From Bacteroidales bacterium (lineage in GTDB: Bacteria; Bacteroidota; Bacteroidia; Bacteroidales; Marinilabiliaceae): a stretch of DNA of 64,000 nt. The notes beneath the pieces were generated by a model, which worked only from the letters and a program-made list of their open reading frames with translations, had not been told where the DNA came from and did not search any database. Location of the stretch: positions 181,077 to 245,076 of the forward strand of contig JAKSLE010000002.1 of NCBI GenBank assembly GCA_024401365.1. The letters run 5' to 3'. Positions 17,567 through 26,619 of the stretch are shown in pieces (position 1 is the stretch's first letter; each line of letters starts with the position of its first letter). The translations under genes and the position numbers were made by a program.

Positions 17567-19531
17567 CTAATCCTCAAAATAAATATCGTCAATTTGAACT
17601 TCTCTTCCACCTAACGTCCAAAAACCAATTATACAAATGGTCTTGGCATTAAGTTTACCTCCTTCTTCATTCTTCATGTTGGCTATCTCAACTCGCACCT
17701 CTTTCTCATTTTTGAAGTCATACATTGCCGGCTTCCCCCAATAATTATTGCTGTCAAAAAGACGGAATGATGGCTGGCACGAGAAATCTGTCTTATCCCC
17801 TAGTTTGACTACCAGGTACTTATGCATCGATATGTCTAAATTGTCAAATTTCCATCCGGCAAATCCGTATTGACCAGTGGTAAATGTCTTTGTCTCTTCA
17901 TCCAAGGTCCCTTTATCCCAAATATTAACATCAAACTTCCCTACCTTAACTGGAAAGAGCTCTGACGCAGAGGCAGGTGCTAAAACATCAACAGTTATAC
18001 TGGCCTCAAGTCCAAGAGCCTTAGCCGTAATGGTGACTGTACCTGGTATCACTCCAGTAATAGTTGTGCCATCAACCGTAACTATAGACGGATCGCTGGA
18101 AGCGAGCTCTACTCCTGTCTGTAATGGGAACACTACATTGTTTCTGATAGCATTGACTATCAATTCTTTCGAGCCCGACTTCGTCAATGTTACACTTCCT
18201 GTCCTACTACCTATGACTATCTTGTCTGCCGACTCGGGTTGAATATTACCTTTGGCATACTCCTCATACCAATAATATATCTGCCATGGACAGCATTCCG
18301 GATCATTCCAATAGTTGGTAGTCGCCTTCTTGGATTCTGTTGGAAATAGTGCCAAATCATTAGGCGCAGTAAATGTCATATAACTTACGTTACCCATCTT
18401 GTCCATGATATACTTGAAATTTGCACCAAAACCGCTACCTCCAGCAAGACCTGTAGCACTCTTGCCCCATGTTTTATTATACTTCTCAGCAGCCCAGTCC
18501 ATCTCTGTTATCAATATAGGATGCAATTCGGCCGCAGCAGCAATAGCATTATTCCACCCAGCATAAAATGGCTCATATCCGCCCGAACCGGCACCCATAT
18601 TTCCACCATTCTCCCCTGTCGACGACTCTGCATCAGATCCATACCATCCTGGGTAACAATGCACCGCAAAACCAAGATTATCGCCTTTTAAAGGGTACGA
18701 GACAAAACACTGGTAATATTGCTGCCAAGTAAGTCCAGGTACCCAAATAATATTCTTACAATTCTTGCGAATCAAATCAATAAAATGCTGCATATACTCC
18801 GAAACGGCTTTATCCCTATTCCCTCCGTGCGCATCTGCATCAATATTCACTGGCTCGTTCATAAGCTCAAACATCACGTCAGCATTGTTTCTAATATCTT
18901 TATGCGCACTGAAATATGCCCACATCTTCTCTAGCATAGCAAAAAAGCCATCACCATACTTCAATGGCTGATCTGCCTCTTCCCCACATGGATAAGGTCT
19001 GATTATCACACGAATCCCCTTCGATATACAGTGCTTGATAATAGGCAAGTAGACTTTATCGAAATACTCACGCATAAGATCTTCCTTAAAATATTCTGAA
19101 ATGCGCGACTTAGATGGTCTATTGGGATCAACAAACCAATATGAATCCATATGCAAACGCATAAAGTCAACCTTTATACCACTCGCTACAATCTTGTCAA
19201 TAATACCTTTATTATATGCAACACAGCCCTCGTAATCGCGTCCGCCCCAATTATTCTCTCCCCATGCTCCTCCATTAAACCATGGAGTATATGTCTGCCA
19301 AAAACCATGAATATTCGCATGATTGCCCGACTCATCGCACAACCACCTACCTTCTGTATGAAGAATTGGCAATGTACCATACAATTCAGAAGGGCCTTCA
19401 GGAACAGTAGGAACCTCAGGAACGCTAGGAGTCTCACCGCCTTCAGGATAACTGTAGTCAACCACCTGCTTGTCATCATCACAGGCAATAAGAACAATAC
19501 AAGATAAAAGCGCAAAAAATAATCTTCTCAT
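17567..19531 (-). CDS. GH5 glycoside hydrolase lipoprotein with Big-type and C-terminal binding modules
   Basis: 654 residues. A lipobox LIAC with Cys17 marks an outer-surface lipoprotein, followed by a Pro/Glu linker (about 28-48). The GH5-type TIM barrel spans about 55-415, with acid/base Glu226 in ELMNEP and nucleophile Glu343 in LITEMDW. Residues about 435-515 look like a Big_2 Ig-like domain (VELASSDPSIVTVDG, VIPGTVTITAKA). The last 130 residues form a beta-rich module (KYLVVKL, VQIDDIYFED) resembling carbohydrate-binding domains. The family includes endoglucanases and mannanases; the subfamily cannot be assigned here. It has its own promoter and no co-transcribed SusCD genes in the window. 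Confidence 0.85.
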   Translation of the reverse strand: MRRLFFALLSCIVLIACDDDKQVVDYSYPEGGETPSVPEVPTVPEGPSELYGTLPILHTEGRWLCDESGNHANIHGFWQTYTPWFNGGAWGENNWGGRDYEGCVAYNKGIIDKIVASGIKVDFMRLHMDSYWFVDPNRPSKSRISEYFKEDLMREYFDKVYLPIIKHCISKGIRVIIRPYPCGEEADQPLKYGDGFFAMLEKMWAYFSAHKDIRNNADVMFELMNEPVNIDADAHGGNRDKAVSEYMQHFIDLIRKNCKNIIWVPGLTWQQYYQCFVSYPLKGDNLGFAVHCYPGWYGSDAESSTGENGGNMGAGSGGYEPFYAGWNNAIAAAAELHPILITEMDWAAEKYNKTWGKSATGLAGGSGFGANFKYIMDKMGNVSYMTFTAPNDLALFPTESKKATTNYWNDPECCPWQIYYWYEEYAKGNIQPESADKIVIGSRTGSVTLTKSGSKELIVNAIRNNVVFPLQTGVELASSDPSIVTVDGTTITGVIPGTVTITAKALGLEASITVDVLAPASASELFPVKVGKFDVNIWDKGTLDEETKTFTTGQYGFAGWKFDNLDISMHKYLVVKLGDKTDFSCQPSFRLFDSNNYWGKPAMYDFKNEKEVRVEIANMKNEEGGKLNAKTICIIGFWTLGGREVQIDDIYFED

Positions 19532-19576
19532 AATCTACCGTATTAGCTGACAAATGCATCAAATCTATTCGCGACA

Positions 19577-19584
19577 CAAAAATA
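19577..19584 (-). promoter_or_regulatory. -7 promoter box of the GH5 gene
   Basis: TATTTTTG on the minus strand, matching TAnnTTTG, about 45 bp upstream of the GH5 start codon. Confidence 0.55.
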
Positions 19585-19635
19585 CCAATAATTACCGAAC
19601 AATAAAACCGACTTCACACTCTTTCCCCAACTACT

Positions 19636-19690
19636 AAAAAAAAAAACTGCGAGCAACGACTACCCTCTGACTAACCTCTAACTACCCACA
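19636..19690 (-). repeat. Dispersed intergenic repeat, copy B
   Basis: Reads GTGGGTAGTTAGAGGTTAGT on the minus strand, then CGTTGCTCGCAGTTTTTTTT. The GTAGTTAGAGGTTA part is close to copy E (25.8 kb: TAGTTAGAGGTTATAGAG), and the tail matches copies A, C and D. Confidence 0.6.
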
Positions 19691-19692
19691 CA

Positions 19693-19750
19693 ATAAAAAA
19701 ATTGCGAGCAACGAGTACACTCTATATACCTACAAACTACCCACGCGCCT
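19693..19750 (-). repeat. Dispersed intergenic repeat, copy C
   Basis: Reads GGGTAGTTTGTAGGTATATA then GAGTGTACTCGTTGCTCGCAATTTTTTT on the minus strand, directly after copy B in the same orientation, so B and C form a tandem pair. The rest of 19532-19933 is a purine-poor, low-complexity spacer with no convincing gene, apart from the GH5 promoter and the terminator at 19880. Confidence 0.6.
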
Positions 19751-19879
19751 ACTAGAAAGGACACAGGAACCAACTAAAAAAAACACCCATTCATTCACCC
19801 CCCTAACAACCAACCCCCAATCTTTCTAACAACCGCACTACAACAGCTCCACCCTACATCACACCCACAAAACAAAAAA

Positions 19880-19907
19880 CCTGGCTGGCGCTTACGCGCC
19901 AACCAGG
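19880..19907 (-). terminator. Terminator after the secreted-protein operon
   Basis: A strong stem, CCTGGTTGGCGC / GCGCCAGCCAGG, with one G-T pair; on the minus strand it runs into TTTTTTGTTTTG. It lies 27 bp after the 84-residue gene. Confidence 0.85.
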
Positions 19908-19933
19908 CATATCAAATAACTAATTATTAACTA

Positions 19934-20188
19934 TTACTCAGCAAAAGGATTGTAATCCGTCACATTATTACCTACACCACTCTGAGGAGTAGGTGCAGAG
20001 AAAGAATTACTATCAAATGATGGCGAAGCATCCTGAATACTCTGGCTCTTATTAGAACCCCACTTTGGAGGCCATCCAGAATCGTCAATAGAAGGAAATC
20101 CCCCAGGGTCTGATGTATACACAGCAGACAAATCCTTTTCGAAGACTACCAACATTGGAGACTCATATATCTTTAGCTGCTTATCCAT
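19934..20188 (-). CDS. Small acidic, Ser/Pro-rich protein, unknown
   Basis: 84 residues with no signal peptide and no hydrophobic segment. The N-terminus (KIYESPMLVVFEKDLSAVYT) resembles short Prevotella proteins that start with a conserved Tyr-x-x-Pro and beta-strand region and continue into a disordered, Gly/Asp/Ser/Pro-rich tail; here the tail contains GWPPKWGS and SFSAPTPQSG. It starts 11 bp after the stop of the 874-residue secreted protein and shares its terminator, so they are co-transcribed. It could be an accessory of that protein or a precursor peptide, but no modifying enzyme gene is adjacent. Function unknown. Confidence 0.65.
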   Translation of the reverse strand: MDKQLKIYESPMLVVFEKDLSAVYTSDPGGFPSIDDSGWPPKWGSNKSQSIQDASPSFDSNSFSAPTPQSGVGNNVTDYNPFAE

Positions 20189-20199
20189 ATTAGTTTTCT

Positions 20200-22824
20200 T
20201 TATTTGACAGAAACCTTATTCTTAACACCATTGACAACCACGATATAAATACCTGACTTTGGAACATCAATAGTATTATGCTTTTCTGCAGGCAAAGATA
20301 ATACTTTATTTCCAAAAGTACTATAAATGTCTACATTTTGACCAATGAAGCTCTCTGGTACATCTACAATAACCTTGCCATTTGCTACATAAGCATTAAC
20401 TCCAGACGCCATTTCAGCATCAGAAATAGATGTCAATGTAGCTGATTTCGACTTAAGTACGATTGCAAAACGGTTATCAGACAACTGATCAATATTTGGA
20501 ACCTGATATCTTGGCTCCTTGCCAAGATTTACCATTGCACCATTCAAATTATCCTTCAAATACACATTGACCTGTGACTCAAAAGCATCAAAATTAGCCA
20601 ATGGCTCGATAGTCAAGCTTGTCTCACCCTCTTTAGCAATAAGAGTAAGTGGCATCTCAACATCCAACATCTGATTGACTACTGGATATACCGCAATCGC
20701 CAAATTCACATCCGATTCAGGCTTACGAAGCAACAACTGCGAAATATTCTGTACTCCATTATTTGTCTGATATAATCGAGCTGCCTTAGAATCGAGCTGA
20801 TCTACTTCAGGAACCATCAAACCTTCATCGTTAAACAACAACGCAACCTCATCGCATGGTTGTGCCGACGAACCAGAGTAGACAGCAATCGAGAAATAAT
20901 CACGACGAACATCCTCTATTGTTGCCGACTTAATTGGAGCGTGACCTGCCGCCATCTTGCTAGGCAGTACAAACGACTTGCCAGCAACCAACGCATCAAA
21001 AGACACATCCTGGAAAGGATAGAGCAAATTAGAATTTACTACAATACCACTCTTTATATCGTATGTAGCTGTCTTATATACATATGCTCCATTTGATTCC
21101 GATTCGAATACTCTAGAGTATACTGAATTGCCGATTACATCTTTTACCGTAGCATAATATGCACCCTTATCCTTCAAGTCCACTGTATAAGGATAAGGAT
21201 TCGTAAACATATTCGTACCCTTGTTCTTTGTGGTTACAGCAACTGGTTGAGCCTTAGCTGGCGTACCTACCTGCGTCATTGTCCCAACCCCAGAACAATC
21301 CATACCAAACAACTGAGGAGTAGTAATATCTCCTGTAAGTACATGTCCCGAATTTACAGACACAAATTTATCCCAATTTTTCTTTGCGTATGAATAAGGG
21401 TATGAATATGTAGAAGCTGATAGATTATTCAACACCATCTCCTCTGTTGCAGATCCCATATAGTAATACTTCTGTCCACGAATAGACCTTTCGATCTTCG
21501 CGCTACCAGTAAAACTACCAAAATACTTTAGCGAAGGCGTACTAGGAACATCCGGATTCGAAGCGTCATACTTCAAAATCAAATTCTGAGAACCAGCATT
21601 AATATTCTTTGTAACAACTGTTGTATTATTTGAAACAGTCAACTTGCCATTCAAGACCAAAGACTGCGCAGATAACTTAGATTCATCTTCCGACAATGAT
21701 GCGCTACCATTACTTTCGACTGTAAATATACGGCAAGTCATAGGCACATCAATATCGGCCTTTCCCTTGATTAGTACATTTGTATACGCTTTAGGCATAT
21801 TACCACCTTCCCAATTGCTATCATCGGATACATAACCTGTACCATTGAAAACAACAGTAGGTATAAGCAACTCTGGATACGACGCATCAAGCTTCCATGA
21901 ATTACCTAAAATATTAATAATCATTGGATTCGCAAACACTGCCTTAGGCATACCCATGTACGTCTGAGAAAAATTACTCTGTAGATTTAGTGTTACATCT
22001 TCATTCTTATGAAAGAGAGAAGCACCAAAACTTGTCGAACACATAGTAAATCCAAAAAAATCATACACGTATATATTTCCTGCTGGATAATAAACAAAAC
22101 CACTTGACTTCATGTCAAACGAAGGCAACATATACGAATTCGTTATAGTGTGAATAACACTTTGCGACTCTGTCTTATCCAAACCTATAAATCCCAAACA
22201 AGCAACACTACCAGAAGTGGCACTCTGCTCGACAAATGAACCTACAAACGCCACACCAAGCATCTTTACGGATGCGCCCTTACAAATTTCACCGACAACT
22301 CCCGAAAAACTTTTATCGATATTTGCACTAGACGTATTTACTAACTGCAATTCAATCAAACAACGAGAGATATTCAACTCCTGACTTTGAATCGTGCCGA
22401 CCAAAGCCGCTACGTTTGGACAATCACTTTTAATCTGCCCCTTCAAATTGAGGTTTTGAATTGTGGCACCATTAGTTACTTTAAACAATCCCACATATTG
22501 ACTCTCCCCAGTTGCGTCAATGTCAACTGTCAACGTAAAAAAGTTACCATCAAAAGTTCCCTTATAAGGCTTAGAAGAAGTTCCAATCATTTCACCAGAA
22601 TACTCAATATCGTCCATCAAACGACATGATATAGTATTCATACCACTATTTACCATATCTACAAATATCGACAACTCCTCTGCGGTTGATATGAGATATG
22701 TACCATTAGCATCAGCATCTGTCTGAAGGCTTGTAGTGCCGTCAGCTTTTGCTACAATATTCAGGGCCAATACAGATAGTATCAGCGCTGCAATACGATT
22801 AAGTATATTCATATGTGTGTTCAT
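20200..22824 (-). CDS. Large secreted surface protein with type IX-like C-terminal domain
   Basis: 874 residues from 22824; an in-frame second Met at residue 5 is an equally good start. The signal peptide ends near VAKA (about 27). Residues about 40-330 contain GLUG-like, beta-helix-type repeats (TYLISTAEELSIFVDMVN, GTFDGNFFTLTVD, YVGLFKVTNGATIQNLNL). Middle beta-rich regions of unknown fold follow. The last ~75 residues (VDIYSTFGNKVLSLP, SGIYIVVVNGVKNKVSVK) match the pattern of type IX secretion C-terminal sorting domains. It is probably exported by that route and retained at the surface. Ligand or activity is unknown. It has its own promoter and a small downstream partner gene. Confidence 0.75.
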   Translation of the reverse strand: MNTHMNILNRIAALILSVLALNIVAKADGTTSLQTDADANGTYLISTAEELSIFVDMVNSGMNTISCRLMDDIEYSGEMIGTSSKPYKGTFDGNFFTLTVDIDATGESQYVGLFKVTNGATIQNLNLKGQIKSDCPNVAALVGTIQSQELNISRCLIELQLVNTSSANIDKSFSGVVGEICKGASVKMLGVAFVGSFVEQSATSGSVACLGFIGLDKTESQSVIHTITNSYMLPSFDMKSSGFVYYPAGNIYVYDFFGFTMCSTSFGASLFHKNEDVTLNLQSNFSQTYMGMPKAVFANPMIINILGNSWKLDASYPELLIPTVVFNGTGYVSDDSNWEGGNMPKAYTNVLIKGKADIDVPMTCRIFTVESNGSASLSEDESKLSAQSLVLNGKLTVSNNTTVVTKNINAGSQNLILKYDASNPDVPSTPSLKYFGSFTGSAKIERSIRGQKYYYMGSATEEMVLNNLSASTYSYPYSYAKKNWDKFVSVNSGHVLTGDITTPQLFGMDCSGVGTMTQVGTPAKAQPVAVTTKNKGTNMFTNPYPYTVDLKDKGAYYATVKDVIGNSVYSRVFESESNGAYVYKTATYDIKSGIVVNSNLLYPFQDVSFDALVAGKSFVLPSKMAAGHAPIKSATIEDVRRDYFSIAVYSGSSAQPCDEVALLFNDEGLMVPEVDQLDSKAARLYQTNNGVQNISQLLLRKPESDVNLAIAVYPVVNQMLDVEMPLTLIAKEGETSLTIEPLANFDAFESQVNVYLKDNLNGAMVNLGKEPRYQVPNIDQLSDNRFAIVLKSKSATLTSISDAEMASGVNAYVANGKVIVDVPESFIGQNVDIYSTFGNKVLSLPAEKHNTIDVPKSGIYIVVVNGVKNKVSVK

Positions 22825-22853
22825 TTTATGCTGTTATTATATTTCTTAGACTG

Positions 22854-22861
22854 CAAAGTTA
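22854..22861 (-). promoter_or_regulatory. -7 promoter box of the secreted-protein operon
   Basis: TAACTTTG on the minus strand, about 30 bp before the start codon at 22824. Confidence 0.65.
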
Positions 22862-22958
22862 CTGATATATTTTAATTTAGTGGCTATACGAGAAGTTAAA
22901 TATGTTTGTTTCAAAGAACTCAAGATATTAACATTTGTATATGCGTTATATAGAAAAA

Positions 22959-22983
22959 AGCCTTGCAGTGTCACTGCAAGGCT
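22959..22983 (-). terminator. Terminator after rplY
   Basis: A perfect stem AGCCTTGCAGTG / CACTGCAAGGCT; on the minus strand it is followed directly by TTTTTTC. It lies 26 bp after the rplY stop codon. Confidence 0.9.
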
Positions 22984-23009
22984 TGTATTGTTTTAGCTGT
23001 AGGGGCTGA

Positions 23010-23579
23010 TTACTTAGCCTCTGCTGCTGCACGAGCTGCACGTGTGAGCTTAACTGCTACAACAACAGCCTGCTTAGCGTTCAATACCTCAAGATTCTCG
23101 TATGAGAGTTCACCTACCTTGATTACCTTACCGAGGCCGAGGTTTGTGATATCGATCTTAAGAGTGTCAGGGAGGTCCTTTGAAAGACCACGAACATTGA
23201 GCTTACGCATCTCGAGCTGAAGCTTACCACCAGCCTTAACGCCCTCAGAGTTACCCTCGAGAACAACTGGAATAGCAATTGTAACAGGCTTATCTGGGAG
23301 AACCTCGAGGAAGTCGATGTGGAGGATCTTACCTGATACTGGGTGGAACTGGATGTCCTTGAGGATAGCCTGGTGCATCTCGCCGTCAACAGAAAGGTTT
23401 ACGATGTAGATGTTTGGAGTCCAGATAAGGTTCTTAACAGCTGCCTCAGAAACTGCAACTGCGATCTCCTCTTTGCCACCATAAACGATACATGGGATCA
23501 TCTCCTCAGCACGAAGAGCCTTAATAGCCTTCTTGCCTGCAACTTCACGCTTTGATACGTTTAGATCAAAAGTCTGCAT
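23010..23579 (-). CDS. rplY: 50S ribosomal protein L25 (long, Ctc-type)
   Basis: 189 residues, the long form with an N-terminal 5S rRNA-binding L25 domain (about 1-90: VSKREVAGKKAIKALRAEEM, PCIVYGG) and a C-terminal TL5/Ctc beta domain (about 95-185), ending in an Ala/Lys-rich tail. It binds 5S rRNA in the large ribosomal subunit. It has its own TAnnTTTG promoter overlapping the end of prs and a strong terminator, so it can be transcribed alone as well as from read-through of prs. Confidence 0.96.
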   Translation of the reverse strand: MQTFDLNVSKREVAGKKAIKALRAEEMIPCIVYGGKEEIAVAVSEAAVKNLIWTPNIYIVNLSVDGEMHQAILKDIQFHPVSGKILHIDFLEVLPDKPVTIAIPVVLEGNSEGVKAGGKLQLEMRKLNVRGLSKDLPDTLKIDITNLGLGKVIKVGELSYENLEVLNAKQAVVVAVKLTRAARAAAEAK

Positions 23580-23674
23580 TTTAATGTTAGTTTTAATAAA
23601 TTGTGTTACTCAAAATTAAGTATTTATTGCACTTAATCTCCCATCACACTAATAACGGGCATTAATTGCGGATG

Positions 23675-23682
23675 CAAAGGTA
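23675..23682 (-). promoter_or_regulatory. -7 promoter box of rplY
   Basis: TACCTTTG on the minus strand. TTTG lies 18 bp upstream of it, a slightly short but acceptable -33 element. The upstream part overlaps the end of prs. Confidence 0.7.
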
Positions 23683-23686
23683 CGTA

Positions 23687-24631
23687 TTATTTTCTAAATA
23701 CAAAATGCCTTGCAATAGTTTCATTGTTGTAAACGCAAGCGATAGTCTCGGCAAACATATCTGCTATACCGATAGTCTTGATCTTGCTGCTCTCGCGTTT
23801 TTGAGGGATAGAATCTGTAATATATACCTCAGTAATATTAGACTTCTCGATATTATCGATAGCTGGACCTGATAGTACGCCGTGAGATGCGAATGCTCGT
23901 ACGCTGAGAGCGCCCTCCTCCATCATCTTGTCGGCTGCGGCAGTAAGAGTACCTGCGGTATCAATCATATCGTCGAGGAGGATAACATTCTTACCCTTAA
24001 CGTCACCGATAACACGCATCTCGCCTACTACGTTAGGACGAGGACGATGCTTGTTACAGATAACAAGTGGAGTATCGAAGTGCTTAGAATATGAGTGAGC
24101 ACGCTTTGAACCACCTGCATCAGGTGAAGCCATTACCATATCCTGAAGACCGAGTTTCTCGATAAAAGGCACAAATACTGTAGAAGAATAGAGGTGATCT
24201 ACAGGAATATTGAAAAAGCCCTGTATCTGGTCGGCATGGAGATCCATTGTAATTACACGGTCCACGCCGGCTGCTGTAAGGAGATCTGCTACGAGTTTAG
24301 CGCCGATAGCCACGCGAGGCTGATCCTTACGATCCTGACGGGCATAACCGAAGTAAGGGATTACAGCTACGACGCTTGCTGCAGAAGCACGCTTAGCTGC
24401 GTCAATCATCATGAGAAGTTCGAAAAGGTTATCTGCAGGTGGGAAAGTACTCTGAATGAGGAACACGTGTGAACCACGAATTGTCTCATCGAACTTAACG
24501 GTGTATTCACCATCAGAAAAATCAATCTTGTGAACTAGGCCAAGTTTCTGGCCGAAAGCTGCGCTGATTCTCTCTGCCAAGTACATTGTGCTAGTACCTG
24601 CGAAAATCTTAACGGACGATTGAGGTTGCAT
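23687..24631 (-). CDS. prs: Ribose-phosphate pyrophosphokinase
   Basis: 314 residues, the normal length. Recognisable motifs are KIFAGTSTMYLAERISAAFG at the N-terminus, the ATP-binding RQDRKDQPRVAIGAKLVADL region near 105, the metal-binding DLHADQIQGFF near 130, the PRPP-loop VILLDDMIDTAGTL near 215, and a C-terminal TDSIPQK. It makes PRPP from ribose 5-phosphate and ATP in the cytoplasm, feeding purine, pyrimidine, His and Trp synthesis. It is followed 107 bp later by rplY in the same direction. Confidence 0.97.
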   Translation of the reverse strand: MQPQSSVKIFAGTSTMYLAERISAAFGQKLGLVHKIDFSDGEYTVKFDETIRGSHVFLIQSTFPPADNLFELLMMIDAAKRASAASVVAVIPYFGYARQDRKDQPRVAIGAKLVADLLTAAGVDRVITMDLHADQIQGFFNIPVDHLYSSTVFVPFIEKLGLQDMVMASPDAGGSKRAHSYSKHFDTPLVICNKHRPRPNVVGEMRVIGDVKGKNVILLDDMIDTAGTLTAAADKMMEEGALSVRAFASHGVLSGPAIDNIEKSNITEVYITDSIPQKRESSKIKTIGIADMFAETIACVYNNETIARHFVFRK

Positions 24632-24667
24632 TGTTGAAATGTCTTTCGGTTATTCTTATTATGTGGG

Positions 24668-24675
24668 CAAATTTA
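24668..24675 (-). promoter_or_regulatory. -7 promoter box of prs
   Basis: TAAATTTG on the minus strand, 37 bp before the prs start codon. Confidence 0.6.
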
Positions 24676-24755
24676 GTCAAATCTTTTCAAAGACATAGGT
24701 GGGATAGTAGTTTTTATAAAATTTTAATAGAGACTACCCATATATGGATTAAACT

Positions 24756-25775
24756 CTACTTAGGATTATAACCTGCACCCATCAATATCTTTTGAGCATC
24801 CTTAAGTGTGAGGAGTTGCTCCATTGATGTCTTGGGGAAAGCCTCCATATATGCCATGACTATACGCAAACCGCAGTATATAGGAGCTCGGCCAGGAGAA
24901 TTCTGACCGAAATAGGAGATAAAGGGGGCTTCGTTGATGAGCTTAGACTTATCCATAGGTTTGGTAGAATAGAGCAAGCCCTGCTCGGCCATATAGCCCC
25001 ACATCTGGGCCTCGCAATTACGGCACCATGCCATCTGTTGAGAATCATATCCGAGCAACTGCTCCATAGATAGGTGAGGCATCATACGCCAAACGCAGTA
25101 GAGGATACGGCCTTGGTAGACCATATCAGAGAGGATATCATCCTTGGTCGAGAGATTAGGATAGAGGCCATAGAGCCAAGCGCGGAGGATATCTGGAGCC
25201 ACGTAGGAAGCATTTTTAGTTGCACGAGCATACTGAGGCACATCCAGCCATTGGTAGAAGCGGCAATCAGAGCCCAGGTAATGTTCGATACTGAACGAGA
25301 TATAAGTCGAGTCCATAAACATCTTGCTATTAAATCCGGAGACATGGGCATAGACATTAGGGACTGGGGCTGACGGGATGAGAGCCTTCATACATTGGAA
25401 AGCATCGGACAATTCGGCATTCCAGCGAGAACTATTGTCACTCCACGCTGAGTCGCACGCTGCTATCAGCTCATTATTATCCGCATAATGGATAAATTCA
25501 TCGAATTTCTGAGAAAAGAGGATATCAGAAGGGTTGCCCAGTCGTATCTCGCGAGAAACGTAAGTCGGGAAAATCTCCGGATATTGTTCAGTGAGCTTAG
25601 AGGCAAGTTCCTGTGTAGACACTTGTTCATCGCAAAAAACTGCTTTATAGAAAGGGTTGATCTCCACTTTGAGATTCTTGAAAGCAGAAGTATCCGGTCT
25701 ATCGAACTGCTGAGAGCAAGACGACGAGATCAGGCATACTAATATAAATACGTATAATTGAAAGTACCTGTGCAT
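24756..25775 (-). CDS. GldB-like gliding motility lipoprotein
   Basis: 339 residues. A lipobox SSSC near Cys20-21 marks a lipoprotein. The rest resembles GldB, a Bacteroidetes lipoprotein with a degenerate zinc-protease-like fold: the regions FIHYADN near 95, a helix-rich middle with YARATKNASYVAPDILRAW, and the C-terminal ENSPGRAP-like stretch (QNSPGRAPIYCGLRIVMAYM). In gliding species GldB is needed for motility; in non-motile Bacteroidales it is retained next to housekeeping genes and its role is unclear. It is followed downstream by the prs promoter region and preceded by a dispersed repeat. Confidence 0.75.
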   Translation of the reverse strand: MHRYFQLYVFILVCLISSSCSQQFDRPDTSAFKNLKVEINPFYKAVFCDEQVSTQELASKLTEQYPEIFPTYVSREIRLGNPSDILFSQKFDEFIHYADNNELIAACDSAWSDNSSRWNAELSDAFQCMKALIPSAPVPNVYAHVSGFNSKMFMDSTYISFSIEHYLGSDCRFYQWLDVPQYARATKNASYVAPDILRAWLYGLYPNLSTKDDILSDMVYQGRILYCVWRMMPHLSMEQLLGYDSQQMAWCRNCEAQMWGYMAEQGLLYSTKPMDKSKLINEAPFISYFGQNSPGRAPIYCGLRIVMAYMEAFPKTSMEQLLTLKDAQKILMGAGYNPK

Positions 25776-25832
25776 ACTGTCTGTGTATTGTCTGTATAGT
25801 TAGAGGTTATAGAGAGCGTATATAGAAAGCCA
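25776..25832 (+). repeat. Dispersed intergenic repeat, copy E
   Basis: Contains CTGTATAGTTAGAGGTTATA then GAGAGCGTATATAGAAAGCC. The second part is near identical to copies F (39.4 kb) and G (52.9 kb). It fills the 60 bp between the DUF2461 and GldB-like genes. Confidence 0.65.
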
Positions 25833-25835
25833 CGG

Positions 25836-26522
25836 TCAATCGTTATTACCTTCCTTAAGATATTCTATAGCTCGGTTGATATAGTCGAGGAACGGTTTAG
25901 CCAACTTGAACTTTACCGCCACATTGTCGACAAGTTCAGGAGACAAAATATCCTCCGTAGATGGAGTCTGATAAAGGCAATATGCCTTGTACTTTATGTA
26001 ATCGATATATGGAGAACCCTCCTCGAACCCCTTAGGGGCACGCTTAAGTTTCATTTCATCATCGAGGCGATATCCTTTAGCCTTTTGGATAGTCTCCTCG
26101 AAATCTCCACCTCCACATTGTATATCTTCACGAAGAACCGCCAACACTTTAGGATCCATACAATAGTCGCCAACGGCTATCATGTGAGCTTGAGGGTAGC
26201 TATCTGCCGTACCCGTACCTATATGAAAATAATAACCATTGTAACCCGACTTTTTGCCGCCACGAACCAAGAAGCAACCGAAATGAGTCTTGTAAGGCGA
26301 CTTATCGGCGCTAAAACGCACATCGCGATAGATGCGGTATGTACAATCCTTAGCCGAGAGACCTTTGATAGTGGGATCGAAGGTCGACACCCTAGCAATC
26401 AGTTGGTCTGTAAACTGTTCGAACTTAGCTTTACAAGCCTCGTAATCCTTTTTATGTCCAAGGAACCACTCACGATTGTTATTTTGGGACAATGCGTTAA
26501 GGAATTCTAGTATTTGTTTCAT
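25836..26522 (-). CDS. DUF2461 family protein
   Basis: 228 residues, matching the DUF2461/TIGR02453 family in full: FLNALSQNNNREWFLGHKKD at the N-terminus, YRIYRDVRFSADKSPYKTHF near residue 65, and GYYFHIG near 97. It is predicted cytoplasmic, without signal peptide or membrane segments. Family members are common in bacteria and fungi and their activity is unknown. It has its own promoter 20 bp upstream of the start codon. Confidence 0.9.
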   Translation of the reverse strand: MKQILEFLNALSQNNNREWFLGHKKDYEACKAKFEQFTDQLIARVSTFDPTIKGLSAKDCTYRIYRDVRFSADKSPYKTHFGCFLVRGGKKSGYNGYYFHIGTGTADSYPQAHMIAVGDYCMDPKVLAVLREDIQCGGGDFEETIQKAKGYRLDDEMKLKRAPKGFEEGSPYIDYIKYKAYCLYQTPSTEDILSPELVDNVAVKFKLAKPFLDYINRAIEYLKEGNND

Positions 26523-26541
26523 ACGGCTACATTTGATATGA

Positions 26542-26549
26542 CAAAGGTA
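26542..26549 (-). promoter_or_regulatory. -7 promoter box of the DUF2461 gene
   Basis: TACCTTTG on the minus strand, directly after the terminator of the GH3 gene; the leader would be very short. Confidence 0.65.
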
Positions 26550-26557
26550 AAAAAAAA

Positions 26558-26577
26558 GGAGCTAGTTGCCTAGCCCC
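26558..26577 (-). terminator. Terminator of the beta-glucan locus
   Basis: A stem GGGGCTAG / CTAGCTCC (one mismatch) around GCAA; on the minus strand it is followed by TTTTTTTTT. It lies 43 bp after the GH3 gene. Confidence 0.8.
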
Positions 26578-26619
26578 TTGTAACAAACATCAATAAGTAA
26601 CTATTTATTAAGTACGGAA

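Noticed and set aside
19934-20188. Modified-peptide (RiPP) precursor
   Set aside because: No modifying enzyme, peptidase-transporter or radical SAM gene lies nearby; kept as an unknown small protein.
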